Source of the DNA: Anaerolineae bacterium
Lineage (GTDB): Bacteria > Chloroflexota > Anaerolineae > 4572-78 > J111
Assembly: GCA_016931895.1 (NCBI GenBank)
Contig: JAFGDY010000188.1
Coordinates: forward strand, 1 to 55,287
Direction: 5' to 3'
DNA length: 55,287 nt
Shown: positions 26,740 to 34,608 of the stretch, one piece after another
Position numbering within the stretch: position 1 is the stretch's first letter
Layout of the letters: each line of letters starts with the position of its first letter
Made by a program: the position numbers and the translations under genes
Notes under the pieces: model-generated
Told to the model about the DNA's origin: nothing
Database searches by the model: none
The model's input: the letters and a program-made list of their open reading frames with translations, nothing else

Positions 26740-26885
26740 GTGATCAGGCAAGAAATTATCACCAAACTCAAAAAAATGGATGCCTGGCTATAGTTGCGGT
26801 AGCCATCATCACCCGACCCACACCTAAGCCTGGATGTAGTATCACAGGGCCTCATCCCAAGAGGGTGTTTACCCTTTATCAATGA
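26740..26885 (+). pseudogene. Degenerate HicA-like toxin gene remnant
   Basis: Reading from GTG 26740 gives VIRQEIITKLKKMDAWL, like the start of HicA mRNA-interferase toxins, then a stop at 26791. One frame over, at 26798, comes GSHHHPT, the catalytic-histidine motif of HicA. A further frame change at 26826 gives KPGCSIT and PHPK, the next conserved HicA segment, ending at a TGA that overlaps the meaB start. Three HicA blocks in the right order and spacing but in three frames point to a decayed toxin. No hicB-like antitoxin was found. It could be chance, but the block order makes that less likely. Confidence 0.5.
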
Positions 26886-27943
26886 ACACTAGCCAAATTC
26901 TTACCGAATCAATTCTGGCCAGGAAAAAACGGACCGTTGCCCGCAAACAAGCTATTACCCGCAAACGGGCCATCGCCCGCCTCATCAGCCAGATAGAGAA
27001 CAAACAGCCTGAAGCGCAAGCTGTCTTGAGCCAGCTCTATCCCCACACCGGCCAGGCTCAACTCATCGGCGTCACCGGCGCGCCGGGCACGGGAAAATCC
27101 AGCCTGGTTTATGAACTGGCCAAAACCTATCGCCAACAAAACAAAACCGTAGCGATTTTGGCCGTTGACCCCACCAGTCCCTTTTCCGGCGGGGCAGTGC
27201 TGGGCGACCGGATTCGGATGCAGGATTTGACCCGTGACCCCGACGTCTACATTCGCAGTATGGCCAGCCGGGGCGGTTTTGGCGGCCTGGCCTGGGCCGT
27301 TGACGACACGCTCAAGGTATTGGATGCGGCCGGCTTTGAGATCATTCTGATCGAGACGGTTGGAGCTGGCCAAAACGAGGTAGACATTGTCAAAACCGCG
27401 CACACCATTGTAGTGGTAGAAGCGCCCGGCCTGGGTGATGATATTCAGGCTATCAAAGCCGGCATCCTGGAAATCGCCGACATTTTTGTGGTCAACAAGG
27501 CCGACCATCCGGGTGTTGAAAAAACCATCTCTGTTTTGCGACAGATGTTGGAATTGGCCCAGCCCCCTACCGGCAAAGTGCTGCATCACGGCACATTGAT
27601 GGCAGTAGGCAGCCCACCGTTGGCAGCGGAAAAAATCACTTCCTGGCAGGTGCCGGTCATCAAAACAATAGCCTTAAAAAGCGAGGGCATTGCCGCGGTG
27701 GTTGAAGCCATTGCCCAACACCATCAACATCTCCACCGCACCGGCGAACTGGCCGAACGTAACCGCGCCCGCCTAGCCGACGAATTACAAACCGTACTCC
27801 AGGCTGAGTTGCTGCGCCGGGTTTTAGAGCAATTGCCGCCTGATTATCTGTCGGCGGTAGTTGCCGAACTGCTTGAGAAAAAATTGACTGCGTATGAGGC
27901 GGCCCAAAATATTTTAAAAAAAGTAGAGTCGCGGACAGGGTAA
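26882..27943 (+). CDS. meaB: MeaB/ArgK-type G-protein chaperone of methylmalonyl-CoA mutase
   Basis: MeaB uses GTP to load, protect and repair the B12 cofactor of methylmalonyl-CoA mutase or related acyl-CoA mutases. The 353-residue sequence shows the P-loop GAPGTGKS (66-73), AVDPTSPFSGGAVLGDR, IRSMASRGGFGGLA, the G3 segment ETVGAGQNEV and NKAD. The C-terminal helices (about 280-353) mediate dimerisation. No mutase gene lies in the window, so its partner is elsewhere; the corrinoid protein at 40.3 kb is not a mutase subunit. The ATG overlaps the end of the HicA-like remnant, and the promoter at 26706 probably serves it. Confidence 0.93.
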   Translation: MNTSQILTESILARKKRTVARKQAITRKRAIARLISQIENKQPEAQAVLSQLYPHTGQAQLIGVTGAPGTGKSSLVYELAKTYRQQNKTVAILAVDPTSPFSGGAVLGDRIRMQDLTRDPDVYIRSMASRGGFGGLAWAVDDTLKVLDAAGFEIILIETVGAGQNEVDIVKTAHTIVVVEAPGLGDDIQAIKAGILEIADIFVVNKADHPGVEKTISVLRQMLELAQPPTGKVLHHGTLMAVGSPPLAAEKITSWQVPVIKTIALKSEGIAAVVEAIAQHHQHLHRTGELAERNRARLADELQTVLQAELLRRVLEQLPPDYLSAVVAELLEKKLTAYEAAQNILKKVESRTG

Positions 27944-27988
27944 GGGTTAATAACAGAGTAGTGAATCTCTTGGAGCGCATAACGCCTA

Positions 27989-29005
27989 ATGTATTGGATG
28001 GTTTATATTGGTCTCGTCATCTTCATCGTCAGTTTGGTGCTTAATGCCATTTTTTTATTTGGCTACCTCTGGCAAAATCAGCAAAGCCGGGCCAGGAAAA
28101 TAGCCCAGAATGTGGCCGTAGCAATTTTTTCGCTCTTGGCCACGCTAATGCTGATAGAACTTTTTTTTAACCTGGCTTTTGCCCAATCCGACGCCTTTGG
28201 TCATACCCTGGCCGGCCAGAATTGGTTTGAGCGTTACTGGCGGATTAATTCGTTGGGTTACCGCGATAAAGAGTGGACGCCGGAACTGGTTGAGGGACGC
28301 ATCAAAGTGATGGTGCTGGGCGACTCCCTGGTGGCCGGGCATGGGATCAACAACCCGGCGGACCGTTTTTCCGACGTATTGGGCCAGATGCTGGGCCAAG
28401 ATTACGCCGTGATGAATGTGGGCCGCTTGGGGGCGGAAACCAAAGAAGAGTTTCAGATGGCCCTTGATTATCCCTACTCGCCCGACATTATCATCCTCTC
28501 CTTTTACGTAAATGACATTGTTGATACCTACACCTCAATGGAAAAGGGCGTCAGCCAACCAAACTTTATTCCCCGCAGCCCGCCCCTGGTTGATGAATCC
28601 TATGCGGCCAACTTTTTTTATTGGCGCATTTACCGGCTGGGTCCGCATGAATGGAGCAATGATTATTGGGGGTGGCTACGGGGGCTTTATAACGATCCCG
28701 GAGTCTGGCAAACGTACCGCAGCCTGCTCTTAGAGATCAGTCGTTTTGCCCAGGAGAGGGACATCCAATTGATTGTGGTTGTTTTTCCAAATTTGTTGGC
28801 CATTGAAGATAGCCAGCCCATTACTGCAAAAATTGTGGGGCTTTACGAAGGGGAGGAAATTCCGGTGGTGGATGTGTCAAACTTAGTGGCCGGAATGGAA
28901 GCCAAAGAGTTAATAGTCAACCCGGTTGATTGGCACCCCAATGAATTCACCCACCGGCTGGTGGCCGAAGCATTGTATCGGCAAATCAAGGCGCTATCGC
29001 CATAG
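27989..29005 (+). CDS. Membrane-anchored SGNH/GDSL hydrolase-like protein
   Basis: This 338-residue protein has two N-terminal hydrophobic segments (about 5-28 and 41-62), then an SGNH hydrolase domain. Block I is VLGDSLVAGHG with nucleophile Ser113, block III is FYVNDIVD, and block V is DWHPN with Asp314 and His316. Such enzymes are esterases or O-acetyl transferases or removers acting on sugars of the envelope. The domain faces the outside if the second segment is an exit anchor. The ribosome binding site is weak; ATG 27998 is an alternative start. It lies 45 bases after meaB, on the same strand, and is followed by a two-way terminator. Confidence 0.82.
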   Translation: MYWMVYIGLVIFIVSLVLNAIFLFGYLWQNQQSRARKIAQNVAVAIFSLLATLMLIELFFNLAFAQSDAFGHTLAGQNWFERYWRINSLGYRDKEWTPELVEGRIKVMVLGDSLVAGHGINNPADRFSDVLGQMLGQDYAVMNVGRLGAETKEEFQMALDYPYSPDIIILSFYVNDIVDTYTSMEKGVSQPNFIPRSPPLVDESYAANFFYWRIYRLGPHEWSNDYWGWLRGLYNDPGVWQTYRSLLLEISRFAQERDIQLIVVVFPNLLAIEDSQPITAKIVGLYEGEEIPVVDVSNLVAGMEAKELIVNPVDWHPNEFTHRLVAEALYRQIKALSP

Positions 29006-29084
29006 GTGTCCTGTCGCTGTTCAGGGCGATCACAAGGATTCGCCACATATTAATGTATGTCACCAAAAATCCCAAAGAGCCAAA

Positions 29085-29114
29085 AAAAGGGTGATTGCGT
29101 GCAATCACCCTTTT
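29085..29114. terminator. Bidirectional intrinsic terminator
   Basis: AAAAGGGTGATTG (29085-29097) pairs perfectly with CAATCACCCTTTT (29102-29114) around CGTG. The A-run and T-run on either side make it work for both convergent genes, the SGNH hydrolase and the HtrA-type protease. Confidence 0.9.
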
Positions 29115-29136
29115 CATATTTTTATCCCCATAAAGG

Positions 29137-30417
29137 CTATTCATCCGCGGCTGCTTCAGTTCCACTTGGACGCACGCCAAGTGTTACCGCCAGGGTTTGT
29201 TGCTGGCCATCACGGATAATGGTTAAAGTGACGGTTTTGCCCACTTCTCCCCGGCGGCTGAGAAAAGAAATGAGATCGTCAAAAACACGCACCTCTTCAT
29301 CTTCAATACCGATAATCACATCGCCGCCTATTTTTATTACCTGACCATTCTCCAACTCAAAATCGCGGGTGCTGCCGCGCAAGTCGGCTTTGTCGGCCGG
29401 ACTGCCAGACATAACTTCGGAGACCAATGCCCCCCCTGCCTTTGCCAAACCCATTGCTTCGGCAATTTCGGGAATAACGGTATTGCCCGAAAAACCAATC
29501 CAGGCGTGTTCGTATTTGCCATTCTCAATCAGGCCGGGCACCACCCGTTGGGCCAGGTTGGCCGGAATGGCAAACCCAACGCCCAAAAAACTGCGCTCGC
29601 CAAAACCAATCTGGTTGGGCACAATGGCGGCATTAACCCCAATCACCTCGCCCTGAGAGTTGAGCAAGGGACCGCCAGAGTTGCCCGGATTAATGGCCGC
29701 GTCGGTTTGAATGATCTCCGGGATACGGAAATGGCTCACCGTGGGCAAGCTGCGGCCCAGGGCGCTGATAATGCCGGTGGTCAGCGTTCCTTCCAGGCCA
29801 AAGGGATTGCCAATGGCCACGGCTCGCTGGCCCACCAACAGTTCGTCGGAATCACCCCACTCTACCGGGCGGAGGCTTTCGGCAGGCATGTCTACCTTGA
29901 TTACGGCTAAATCACTATCGGGGTCTCTGCCCACCACCTTCGCTTCTACCGTGGTATCATCGAAAAACGTCACGTCAATTTTACCGGCTTCGGCCACTAC
30001 GTGATTGTTGGTGATGATATAACCCTGGTTATTGTATACAAACCCCGAACCCTGCCCCTGGAGAGGGAAAAGATTATTGCTTTCAGCTTCGTCGGCTTCC
30101 GCCACTGTAACCACAATATTGACCACCGAGGGATTGACCCGCTCGTAGAGGTTGATGAGCAACAACTCTTCAGAATCAGCCTCGGCAATCATATCCGGCG
30201 GCAGGGGGGTTGGTTGGGGGGCCAGGGTAGGCGGCGTTTGCAGCAAAACTTGCGTGTCATTTAAGTTATCAGTAGATTCTGCGGCCGCCTCAGTTTCTGC
30301 GGCTTTGGGGTTAGCATCGGTTGCGGAAAATACCGATAGATCGGGTAACGAGGATAGACCGCAAGCCGAAATCATAAAAATGAGCAAACCGAGTAAAACA
30401 TTACGTAACTGAGACAA
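29137..30417 (-). CDS. HtrA/DegP-type serine protease lipoprotein with PDZ domain
   Basis: This 426-residue envelope protease degrades or senses misfolded exported proteins. It has a lipoprotein signal with the lipobox ISAC (Cys19), a Pro/Thr/Glu-rich spacer to about 85, a trypsin-like domain with His139 (TNNHV), Asp169 (DSDLAVIK) and Ser247 (GNSGGP), and one PDZ domain (about 320-415). The TTG start at 30417 is favoured because AGGAGGT lies 9 bases upstream and it places the lipobox at the right depth. The gene ends at the shared terminator. It is next to a YugP-like membrane metallopeptidase and DnaK, so this stretch is a small protein-quality-control neighbourhood. Confidence 0.93.
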   Translation of the reverse strand: MSQLRNVLLGLLIFMISACGLSSLPDLSVFSATDANPKAAETEAAAESTDNLNDTQVLLQTPPTLAPQPTPLPPDMIAEADSEELLLINLYERVNPSVVNIVVTVAEADEAESNNLFPLQGQGSGFVYNNQGYIITNNHVVAEAGKIDVTFFDDTTVEAKVVGRDPDSDLAVIKVDMPAESLRPVEWGDSDELLVGQRAVAIGNPFGLEGTLTTGIISALGRSLPTVSHFRIPEIIQTDAAINPGNSGGPLLNSQGEVIGVNAAIVPNQIGFGERSFLGVGFAIPANLAQRVVPGLIENGKYEHAWIGFSGNTVIPEIAEAMGLAKAGGALVSEVMSGSPADKADLRGSTRDFELENGQVIKIGGDVIIGIEDEEVRVFDDLISFLSRRGEVGKTVTLTIIRDGQQQTLAVTLGVRPSGTEAAADE

Positions 30418-30494
30418 CGATATTACCTCCTCAAAGTAAACGTCTTAAACGTCTATAGTTATAACAAAAGATGATTAAATATAAATTAGAGTCT

Positions 30495-31208
30495 TCAGTC
30501 TCGCCGCGCCGTGAGGATAAAGATCCAGCGGGCCAGCTCAAGCAGCGCGGCAATGGCGGCCACCACGTATGTCCAGGCGGCGGCGCTGAGCACGCTGTTA
30601 ACCCCGCCCAGTTCTTGTTTATCCACAATATTGTATTGATAGAGCAATTTTTTGGCTCTGGCGCTGGCATCCAGCTCTACCGGCAGAGTGACCAGGGCAA
30701 AAACAGCCACCAGGGCATATAGGCCCACGCCAAACCAGGCAATGGCTATACCCAGAGAAGTCATCTGGAACAGAATTTCCAGGAAAATGCCGCTGATGAT
30801 GACCAAAGGCCCTAACCAGCTTCCAAACTGCACGGCGGGAACCATAAAACTGCGGATTTGCAAAGGAATATATCCCTTGGCATGTTGCAGGGCATGGCCG
30901 CTCTCGTGAGCCGCCACCCCCGCCGCAGCCACCGACGGCACCCGGGCCACTTCCGACGAAAGACGCAGCGTGCGGCTGCGGGGGTCGTAATGGTCGCTCA
31001 GAAAGCCCTGCGTTTCTTCCACGGTAACGTCGTACAAGCCGTTAGAATCAAGAATTTCGCGCGCCACCTGGGCCCCGGTCATGCCCCGCATGGTTCTGAC
31101 TTTGGCATATTTATTGAACTTGCTTTTCACCAGGCCCTGGGCAATCAAACCCAAAACCAGCGCCGGGATGATGAAACACAAAAAAGTTGAGTTGTAATAA
31201 AAAGGCAT
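30495..31208 (-). CDS. YugP-like membrane zinc metallopeptidase (Zn_peptidase_2)
   Basis: This 237-residue membrane protein belongs to the YugP family of neutral zinc peptidases. It has a first helix at about 8-27, the cytoplasmic MRGMTGAQVAREILDSNG segment, the zinc motif HESGH (101-105) in GVAAHESGHALQHAKGY, and further helices at about 120-190. The conserved LPVELDASARAKKLL near the C-terminus is typical. The physiological substrate is unknown. GGAGGT lies about 6 bases before the ATG. It is separated from dnaK by dnaK's terminator. Confidence 0.88.
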   Translation of the reverse strand: MPFYYNSTFLCFIIPALVLGLIAQGLVKSKFNKYAKVRTMRGMTGAQVAREILDSNGLYDVTVEETQGFLSDHYDPRSRTLRLSSEVARVPSVAAAGVAAHESGHALQHAKGYIPLQIRSFMVPAVQFGSWLGPLVIISGIFLEILFQMTSLGIAIAWFGVGLYALVAVFALVTLPVELDASARAKKLLYQYNIVDKQELGGVNSVLSAAAWTYVVAAIAALLELARWIFILTARRD

Positions 31209-31290
31209 CAGTCACCTCCTTACATTAATTGTTTATTGGTTGAACAAAACATACCACAAAGCTCGCTTAAATTCAACTCTTTCAGATTAA

Positions 31291-31324
31291 AAGAAGGCGG
31301 CACGTTGGTTAACGTGCCGCCTTT
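31291..31324 (-). terminator. Intrinsic terminator of dnaK
   Basis: AAGGCGGCACGTT (31294-31306) and AACGTGCCGCCTT (31311-31323) form a perfect 13-bp stem with a 4-base loop. On the minus strand it is followed by CTTTTAA, 20 bases after the dnaK stop. Confidence 0.88.
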
Positions 31325-31343
31325 GTGCCGTATAGGCAGTTGT

Positions 31344-33248
31344 TTAAGCTTCACTAAACTCGCCTTCCACCACGTCTTCATCAGTGGGTTGGCTCTGGGG
31401 CGAGCCGCTGTGACCATTGCCGCCGGCCGCAGCTCCGGGTTGGGTTTGCTGGTAGGCCGCCTGGCCTACTTGCATCATGGCCTGCTGCAGGGACTGGCCG
31501 GCCGCGGTGATACGCTCTTTATCGTCGCTTTCCAGGGCCTTTTTCGCCGCCTCAATTTTGGATTCAACCTCGGCCCGGGTAGAAGCGTCAACCTGCTCAC
31601 CCAAATCGCGCAGCGACTTTTCGGCCTGATATACCAGGTTGTCGGCCAGGTTACGGGTCTCGATCAACTCTTTGTGGCGGCGGTCTTCGTCGGCATGCTG
31701 CTCGGCCTCTTTGACCATCCGGTCAATATCGCTGCTGTTCAAGTTAGTGCTGGCGGTAATGGTGATTTTCTGCTCCTTGCCGGTTGCTTTATCTTTGGCG
31801 CTGACATTCAAAATGCCATTAGCGTCAATGTCAAAGCGGACCTCAATCTGGGGGATGCCACGCGGCGCAGGCGGGATGCCTTCCAGCCGGAAGCGGCCCA
31901 GGGTCATATTGTCCGCCGCCATTGGTCGCTCGCCTTGCAACACGTGAATGTCCACAGCGGTCTGGCTGTCGTCGGCCGTGCTAAAGATTTCGCTCTTTTG
32001 GGTAGGGATGGTGGTGTTGCGCTCAATCAGGCGCGTCATCACCCCGCCCAGGGTTTCCACGCCCAGGCTCAACGGCGTCACATCCAGCAACAGCACGTCT
32101 TTTACATCCCCGGCCAATACGCCACCTTGAATAGCCGCGCCAATGGCCACCACTTCATCCGGGTTAACGCCCTTGTGCGGCCCTTTGCCGCCGGTCAATT
32201 GGCGGGTCAATTCCTGCACCATGGGCATGCGGGTCGAACCACCCACCAGCACCACTTCGTCAATCTCGCTGGCCTTTAAGCCCGCATCTTTGAGCGCCTG
32301 GTGGAAGGGACCTTTGACCCGCTCCAGCAGGTGACTGGTGAGTTGCTCAAACTTACTGCGGCTCAACTTGATTTGCAGGTGCTTGGGACCGCTGGCATCG
32401 GCGGTAACAAAGGGCAGATTGATCTCGGTTTCCATCATCGTGGACAATTCAATTTTGGCCTTTTCGGCGCCTTCCCTCAGGCGTTGCAGCGCCTGTTTAT
32501 CCTGGCTCAAATCAATGCCTTGTTCTTTTTTGAATTCCGCCACCAGCCAGTCCACAATGGCCTGGTCCCAGTCGTCGCCGCCCAGGTGCGTATCGCCATT
32601 GGTAGCCTTCACCTCAATAACGCCGTCGCCCACTTCCAATACACTCACGTCATAAGTACCGCCGCCCAGGTCCAGCACCAGGATGGTTTCATTCTCCTTC
32701 TTATCCAAACCGTAGGTCAGGGCTGCCGCCGTCGGCTCGTTGATGATACGCCGCACGTTGAGGCCGGCAATTTTGCCCGCGTCTTTGGTGGCCTGGCGCT
32801 GGCTGTCGTTAAAATAGGCCGGCACGGTGATAACAGCCTCGGTGACCGGCTCGCCCAGGTAGGCTTCGGCATCAGTTTTGAGCTTTTGCAAAATCATAGC
32901 TGAAATTTCCTGCGGGGTGTGTTTTTTGCCGGTAATGGGAATATTCACCCGCGCGTCGCCGCCGCGGCCTTTTTCAATCTGGTAAGACAACATCTTCCGT
33001 TCAATTTCGGTATCTTCATAACTGCGGCCAATCAAACGTTTGACCGAGTAGATGGTGTTGTCGGAATTGGTTACGGCCTGGCGTTTGGCCGTTTGACCCA
33101 CCAGCCGTTCCTTGTTTTTATTGAACGCCAGCACACTGGGGGTGGTGCGACCGCCTTCGGCATTGGGAATGACCACCGGGTCTCCGCCTTCCATCACGGC
33201 CACCACGCTATTGGTTGTACCCAAGTCGATTCCGATAATTTTACTCAT
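31344..33248 (-). CDS. dnaK: Chaperone DnaK (Hsp70)
   Basis: This 634-residue Hsp70 binds and refolds exposed hydrophobic peptides in an ATP-driven cycle with DnaJ and GrpE. It starts with the phosphate-binding [15 protein letters not shown], contains [18 protein letters not shown] and the linker-proximal [14 protein letters not shown], and ends with a Gly/Gln-rich tail and the acidic [12 protein letters not shown]. The length and motifs are those of a typical bacterial DnaK. GGAGG precedes the ATG by 9 bases. No grpE or dnaJ lies beside it, and no CIRCE element (TTAGCACTC-N9-GAGTGCTAA) is seen upstream, so HrcA control is not supported here. Its own terminator follows. Confidence 0.98.
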   Translation of the reverse strand: MSKIIGIDLGTTNSVVAVMEGGDPVVIPNAEGGRTTPSVLAFNKNKERLVGQTAKRQAVTNSDNTIYSVKRLIGRSYEDTEIERKMLSYQIEKGRGGDARVNIPITGKKHTPQEISAMILQKLKTDAEAYLGEPVTEAVITVPAYFNDSQRQATKDAGKIAGLNVRRIINEPTAAALTYGLDKKENETILVLDLGGGTYDVSVLEVGDGVIEVKATNGDTHLGGDDWDQAIVDWLVAEFKKEQGIDLSQDKQALQRLREGAEKAKIELSTMMETEINLPFVTADASGPKHLQIKLSRSKFEQLTSHLLERVKGPFHQALKDAGLKASEIDEVVLVGGSTRMPMVQELTRQLTGGKGPHKGVNPDEVVAIGAAIQGGVLAGDVKDVLLLDVTPLSLGVETLGGVMTRLIERNTTIPTQKSEIFSTADDSQTAVDIHVLQGERPMAADNMTLGRFRLEGIPPAPRGIPQIEVRFDIDANGILNVSAKDKATGKEQKITITASTNLNSSDIDRMVKEAEQHADEDRRHKELIETRNLADNLVYQAEKSLRDLGEQVDASTRAEVESKIEAAKKALESDDKERITAAGQSLQQAMMQVGQAAYQQTQPGAAAGGNGHSGSPQSQPTDEDVVEGEFSEA

Positions 33249-33314
33249 TGGTTATTACCTCCTTAATTTTGTCGGTTACGATTTGTTTGAGCCAAGAGGT
33301 AGAAATAAACAAAT

Positions 33315-33330
33315 TTGCGTTCTTACGCAA
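33315..33330. promoter_or_regulatory. Inverted repeat in the dnaK leader
   Basis: TTGCGT (33315-33320) and ACGCAA (33325-33330) form a perfect 6-bp inverted repeat with a 4-base spacer, about 70 bases upstream of dnaK. It could be a small hairpin or operator. I see no clear -35/-10 pair to place it against. Confidence 0.35.
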
Positions 33331-33459
33331 TAGGCTCTCCAGAATTATCTGACATTTAATCAAATCCGGGTTTATTGTAACCGATAAATGTTAGAATTAC
33401 GCTAGAGGAACATTAGAGGAATGTAAACAAAAACCAAAAACCGTTATCTTGGGCCTGAT

Positions 33460-33528
33460 CCAATTTTTAGGCCGGCAGGTAGAAACAGGACAATGTTCTG
33501 CCTCTCTGCCAAATTTTGAGACGCAGCC
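33460..33528. repeat. Dispersed intergenic repeat, copy A
   Basis: About 69 bases directly past the stop of the K+ channel gene. It has an outer TTTTTAGGCC segment, a central ACAGGACAATGTTCTG imperfect palindrome, TCTGCCAAATTTTGAG and GACGCA. It matches copies at 47297-47362 (same orientation) and 51954-52022 (inverted). Confidence 0.75.
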
Positions 33529-34599
33529 TTAACCCTTCACCAGTTCGGCCAATTTGTGCAGTTCTTGCTCTATGCCCATCACAATAATGCCGGCTCCGGG
33601 CAGTAGCTTGGTATCGGCATTGGGATGCGTGAGCAGGGTTTGTTCGGGATGGGTAACGGCCAGCACGGCCACTTTTAATTTAGCCTCGCGTAAGGTGAGG
33701 CCGGCCAGGGGCGATTTTTCACCGATAATGAATTCTTCCAGTTGCATCTGGTGGTCGCCAAATTCAAGGATGCCGTCTAAAAAGCTGAGCACGTTGGGGC
33801 GGGTCAACAATTGGGCAATCCGCCGGCCGGCAATAGCGTGGGGAGAAATAACCGTATTAACCCCGGCCTTTTCCAATTTGGGAATAGAAGGCTCTGAATT
33901 GCAACGAGAAATAATTTGTAAATTCGGGTTCAGGCTTTTGGCCGTTAAAACAATAAAAACATTCTCCGCGTCAGAATTGGCGGCGGCCACCAAAGACCTG
34001 GCCCGGTCAATGCCGGCTTCGTCCAAAATATGCTCATCGGCAGCATTGCCCAGGATGGCCAGGAAACCCATTTGCCGGCATCTTTCCACCGTTTCTTCAT
34101 TAATGTCAATCACTATGATGGGGCAGCCGCGAACCTGCAACTCCCTGGCCAGGCTGCGACCCAAACGGCCAAAACCACAAATCACGCAATGATTACAAAC
34201 TTTATCCAATTCTCTGCGCCTCCTGCGATAACGGATTTGTTCCATTAATCCCTGTGCCGTAAATAACTCAATGATGGTGGTCACGGCGTAAGAGGCAATG
34301 ATAACGCCGATGACAATGAGACCGATGGTAAATACACGTCCCGCCGGTGACAAAATTCTCACCTCTCCGTAACCAATGGTGCTCATGGTAATAATGGTCA
34401 TAAAAAGGGAATCAAGCAGCGGCCAGTCTTCAATGAGCATATAACCGGCAGTGCCAAAAACAAGTACGGTGATAACAATAAGGCCGGCAAACAGGAGAGG
34501 ATGACGGAGTACATTGCTCATCAAATCCCGCGACGTGAGAGGAGGCGGGTTAAGGCGGGGTGATTTCTGATAGGGTTGACGCCGTAACAGAGATTTCAC
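33529..34599 (-). CDS. Two-TM potassium channel with RCK domain
   Basis: This 356-residue protein has the two-helix pore of K+ channels (about 33-55 and 88-112) with the selectivity filter TIGYG (74-78). A cytoplasmic RCK module follows: the nucleotide-binding Rossmann part starts with GFGRLG (142-147), and an RCK_C part occupies about 275-356. RCK domains gate the pore on binding nucleotides, Ca2+ or, in several bacteria, c-di-AMP; a cdaA gene lies in this window, so such control is worth testing. The ATG at 34599 or Met27 (34521) may be the start. The upstream pdp stop is 9 bases away, so it is the last gene of a sppA-pdp-channel operon. Confidence 0.9.
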   Translation of the reverse strand: MKSLLRRQPYQKSPRLNPPPLTSRDLMSNVLRHPLLFAGLIVITVLVFGTAGYMLIEDWPLLDSLFMTIITMSTIGYGEVRILSPAGRVFTIGLIVIGVIIASYAVTTIIELFTAQGLMEQIRYRRRRRELDKVCNHCVICGFGRLGRSLARELQVRGCPIIVIDINEETVERCRQMGFLAILGNAADEHILDEAGIDRARSLVAAANSDAENVFIVLTAKSLNPNLQIISRCNSEPSIPKLEKAGVNTVISPHAIAGRRIAQLLTRPNVLSFLDGILEFGDHQMQLEEFIIGEKSPLAGLTLREAKLKVAVLAVTHPEQTLLTHPNADTKLLPGAGIIVMGIEQELHKLAELVKG

Positions 34600-34608
34600 A
34601 GCTCTCTT

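Noticed and set aside
25844-26885. An intact defence or toxin-antitoxin module made of the ATPase and the HicA-like sequence
   Set aside because: The HicA-like part is broken in three frames, no antitoxin or nuclease partner is present, and the two lie on opposite strands.
31236-32279. A 347-codon open frame on the plus strand opposite dnaK
   Set aside because: It is the mirror of DnaK codons, a well-known false ORF opposite hsp70 genes. It has no ribosome binding site and runs through the dnaK terminator.
33249-33420. CIRCE/HrcA element upstream of dnaK
   Set aside because: I looked for TTAGCACTC-N9-GAGTGCTAA on both strands and did not find it, even in reduced form.
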